Assembly: GCA_905214465.1 (NCBI GenBank)
Contig: CAJMMD010000013.1
Coordinates: 1-62,053, forward strand
Direction: 5' to 3'
Source of the DNA: an uncultured bacterium
GTDB taxonomy: Bacteria > Actinomycetota > Coriobacteriia > Coriobacteriales > Coriobacteriaceae
Length of the DNA stretch: 62,053 bases
Below the pieces are notes generated by a model, which made no database searches, had not been told where the DNA came from, and saw nothing but the letters and a program-made list of their open reading frames with translations. Within the stretch, counting starts at the first letter, position 1. Each line of letters opens with the position of its first letter. The translations under genes were made by a program, and so were the position numbers. Shown in pieces: positions 60,122-62,053 of the stretch.

Positions 60122-62053
60122 ATGAACTCCGACAAGAACGGCATTTACATGAGCACCGTCACGCATCAATACGCCCTCATCGGGGGCACGCTATTCCAAT
60201 TCAAGAAAACCGTCGCCCATGTATCGGAGCCGCACAGCCAAATCGTCATCTGCGGCAACGGTCCAGACATCCGTTACGCAACACTGGAAGAATGGGAGAA
60301 AGCTGGCGAATCTTTCGATAGACGGGCACAGGTCGAGGGAATCGTCACCAGTGCGAGCACAGCGCGCGACAAATTGGAACTCTTTCGCAATCTCTTTACT
60401 GGCCGCAAAGATGTTTACGCTCATGGGTACCGCAGAAAAGACGGGGGAATCGGCTATACACCAGCCTGCGCAAATGAGTGGAAGGCAGGCATTTGCCCCA
60501 AACTAAATCGTCAGAAAACCAAATGCGCGGAATGCGGCAACCGCATCTTCCCCGAGCTGAGCGATGCCACGATCATCGCCCATTTCAAAGGCAACGACGA
60601 CAGGCTCCGAGACGTCATAGGTCAATACGTTCTCGATAGTGACAGCAACACAAAAGTCCTGGTCATCGACTTTGACGGATCCGATTGGAAAGAAGCGACA
60701 AACGCCATTCGGCTTGTCGCAAAAAACCATGGAATCGATGCTGCAGTCGAGCGATCGAGATCAGGTAACGGCGCACATGTCTGGTTTTTCTTCCTAGAGC
60801 TCACCAGCGCAAAGATCGCACGAGAATTTGGAAGCAGCCTTATCACCGAAGCGGCGGCGCTCAACAAGACAATCACCTTTGAAGCTTTTGACCGGATGCT
60901 GCCCGCGCAGTCCACCATTCCTGAGGGCGGCTTCGGAAATCTCATAGCACTGCCTTTTCAAGGAAAAGCGCAGCGAAAAGGGAACAGTGTATTTGTTGAC
61001 GAGCAATTTGAGCCCTTTCCCGATCAATGGCTTTACCTTTCGCAAATTCAGCTGATTCCACATGCAACGGTGCAAAATCTGATCGAAAGCATCGACAATA
61101 AACCGCATGGAATATCAGCTGCAGTGGCGGGAAACACCGCCGCGCCACATTCTCAGAGGCCGCGAAAGCGGCTTCCGCTCGCGCCGCAGGACTTCCCGTC
61201 ATCGCTACCCGTCACGCAAGCCGATATGCTCTACATAACCGAAAAATCTCTGAGCCCGGCCGCCCAGATGGAGGTTCGCAGGCTTGCAACATTTGCCAAC
61301 CCGGAATTCTTCCGTGCCCAATCAATGCACCAATCGGTATTCGGCAAACCGCGGTACATAGACCTCAGCGAACTTAGAGATGGCTGCGTTGCGATTCCCA
61401 GAGGCTGTAAAGCACAACTCGAGCGGCTGCTTCAAGAAGCCGGCGCTTCTGCTCACTATTCAGACAAGCGCATGTCGGGCAATCCAATTGTGATGACATT
61501 TAAAGGGGCTCTTCGCCCTGAACAGCAAATTGCCGCCGAACAGATGCTCAACTGTGAAGACGGGATCATGTCCGCGCCGACGGGTTTCGGGAAAACCGTC
61601 ATTGGAGCCTATCTTATTGCTGCCATCGGTCTTCCAACGCTTGTCATCGTTCCCAAGACTGCGCTCATTGCCCAATGGAAATCCCAGCTCGAACGGTTTA
61701 TCGACATTACGGATAACAGAAAGCCAGTTCGAACCCCAAAAGGACGAATCAGTAAAAGGCAGCCTCCGCTCATTGGCCAAATCGGAGGAGGCAAAACCGC
61801 CATAAGCCATCTCATCGACATTGCTTCATTCCAGTCTTTGTCCAGCAAGGACCCCCAGACCGGAGAACCAATAGCCAAGGAGTTCGTTCGTGATTACGGC
61901 CTCATCATCTGTGATGAATGTCACCATGCAGCCGCACCACAGCTTGAGCTCGTCCTCAAGTCCGCTCCAGCCAAATATGTATACGGCCTTTCCGCGACCC
62001 TTGATTATCGACTTTATCCGAACACCTCCCACATTCATCCGTACATGTACGGA
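60122..62053 (+). CDS. Primase-helicase (TOTE conflict-system-like), C-terminus beyond window
   Basis: An uninterrupted frame of 644 codons that runs off the window end. Residues ~85-310 look like an archaeo-eukaryotic primase domain: a four-cysteine cluster (Cys116, 125, 135, 138), the metal motif VIDFDGSD (Asp183, Asp185), RSRSGNGAHVWFFF with the catalytic His219, and EGGFGNLIALPFQ. Residues ~460 onward are an SF2 helicase: LRPEQQIAAEQML, Walker A APTGFGKT (485-492), ICDECHH (597-602) and LSATLDYR (623-630). This pairing is what I know as the TOTE conflict-system primase plus helicase. No clear ribosome site supports ATG 60122; ATG 60149 is possible. GC is lower than in the core genes. Confidence 0.85.
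   Translation, partial: MNSDKNGIYMSTVTHQYALIGGTLFQFKKTVAHVSEPHSQIVICGNGPDIRYATLEEWEKAGESFDRRAQVEGIVTSASTARDKLELFRNLFTGRKDVYAHGYRRKDGGIGYTPACANEWKAGICPKLNRQKTKCAECGNRIFPELSDATIIAHFKGNDDRLRDVIGQYVLDSDSNTKVLVIDFDGSDWKEATNAIRLVAKNHGIDAAVERSRSGNGAHVWFFFLELTSAKIAREFGSSLITEAAALNKTITFEAFDRMLPAQSTIPEGGFGNLIALPFQGKAQRKGNSVFVDEQFEPFPDQWLYLSQIQLIPHATVQNLIESIDNKPHGISAAVAGNTAAPHSQRPRKRLPLAPQDFPSSLPVTQADMLYITEKSLSPAAQMEVRRLATFANPEFFRAQSMHQSVFGKPRYIDLSELRDGCVAIPRGCKAQLERLLQEAGASAHYSDKRMSGNPIVMTFKGALRPEQQIAAEQMLNCEDGIMSAPTGFGKTVIGAYLIAAIGLPTLVIVPKTALIAQWKSQLERFIDITDNRKPVRTPKGRISKRQPPLIGQIGGGKTAISHLIDIASFQSLSSKDPQTGEPIAKEFVRDYGLIICDECHHAAAPQLELVLKSAPAKYVYGLSATLDYRLYPNTSHIHPYMYG

Noticed and set aside
59980..60321. 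A 113-codon frame overlapping the primase-helicase start
   Set aside because: It overlaps the conserved N-terminal region of the larger frame out of phase, and its second half is Arg/His-rich shadow sequence. The first ~40 codons look somewhat protein-like, so a small upstream remnant cannot be excluded.

Overview
The window looks like chromosomal DNA from a high-GC Gram-positive gut actinobacterium of the class Coriobacteriia, most likely Collinsella. This is inferred from codon bias, a CarD-family regulator, a Rho with a very long N-terminal extension, ATP-type PEP carboxykinase, and many copies of the CACAAAGGGGACAGGCACC palindrome between genes. Most of it is dense housekeeping sequence with short gaps. 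I see no rRNA, CRISPR array, prophage or complete insertion sequence. There is one tRNA gene, for Ala (CGC).

Layout. 0.1-10 kb: aminotransferase, ROK sugar kinase, VanZ-like protein, a membrane-anchored low-complexity protein, rho, a repeat-rich gap, argS. 10-19 kb: carD, an HD hydrolase, proA and proB flanking a prolyl-aminopeptidase-like hydrolase, pncB, a tail-anchored coiled-coil protein, tRNA-Ala, a PflX-like radical SAM protein. 19-30 kb: a probable small RNA, a TagO/WecA-type transferase, trpS, an alkyltransferase, degV with a MarR regulator, a B3/B4 protein behind a terminator-bearing leader, pckA, a flippase, a PPP-type phosphatase. 30-44 kb: a K+/H+ antiporter, serC-serA, a solitary nuclease-like gene, M20 peptidase, truncated DUF1015 protein, two tandem histidine phosphatases, nitroreductase, HdeD-DUF188 pair, ArsP_2-type exporter, DEDD exonuclease. 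44-49 kb: a second member of the nuclease-like family, then a zinc-efflux regulon (ArsR/SmtB sensor, stand-alone HMA protein, P1B ATPase) with three matching operators, and a DtxR-type regulator. 49-59.4 kb: HAD hydrolase, ABC-F ATPase, pstSCAB on the minus strand, PepV-like dipeptidase, HAD phosphatase, a second degV. 60.1 kb to the end: a primase-helicase gene that runs off the window and matches what I know of TOTE conflict-system proteins.

Functional links. proA, proB and the S33 hydrolase all bear on proline supply. serC and serA form two of the three serine-synthesis steps. pstSCAB is a complete phosphate importer without phoU beside it. The ArsR, HMA and ATPase genes form one metal-response unit.

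The most unusual content lies between genes. Several unrelated classes of long palindrome are present, many containing the word GGGAC. One class (three copies) keeps a conserved apical loop while its stem sequences change and remain self-complementary, which is the pattern expected of a folded RNA or single-stranded DNA element. Two further ~210-230 bp units are bounded by inverted repeats and lie next to the two most foreign-looking loci (the 44 kb nuclease-like gene and the primase-helicase). All coordinates and motifs were read by eye; no database search or folding program was run.
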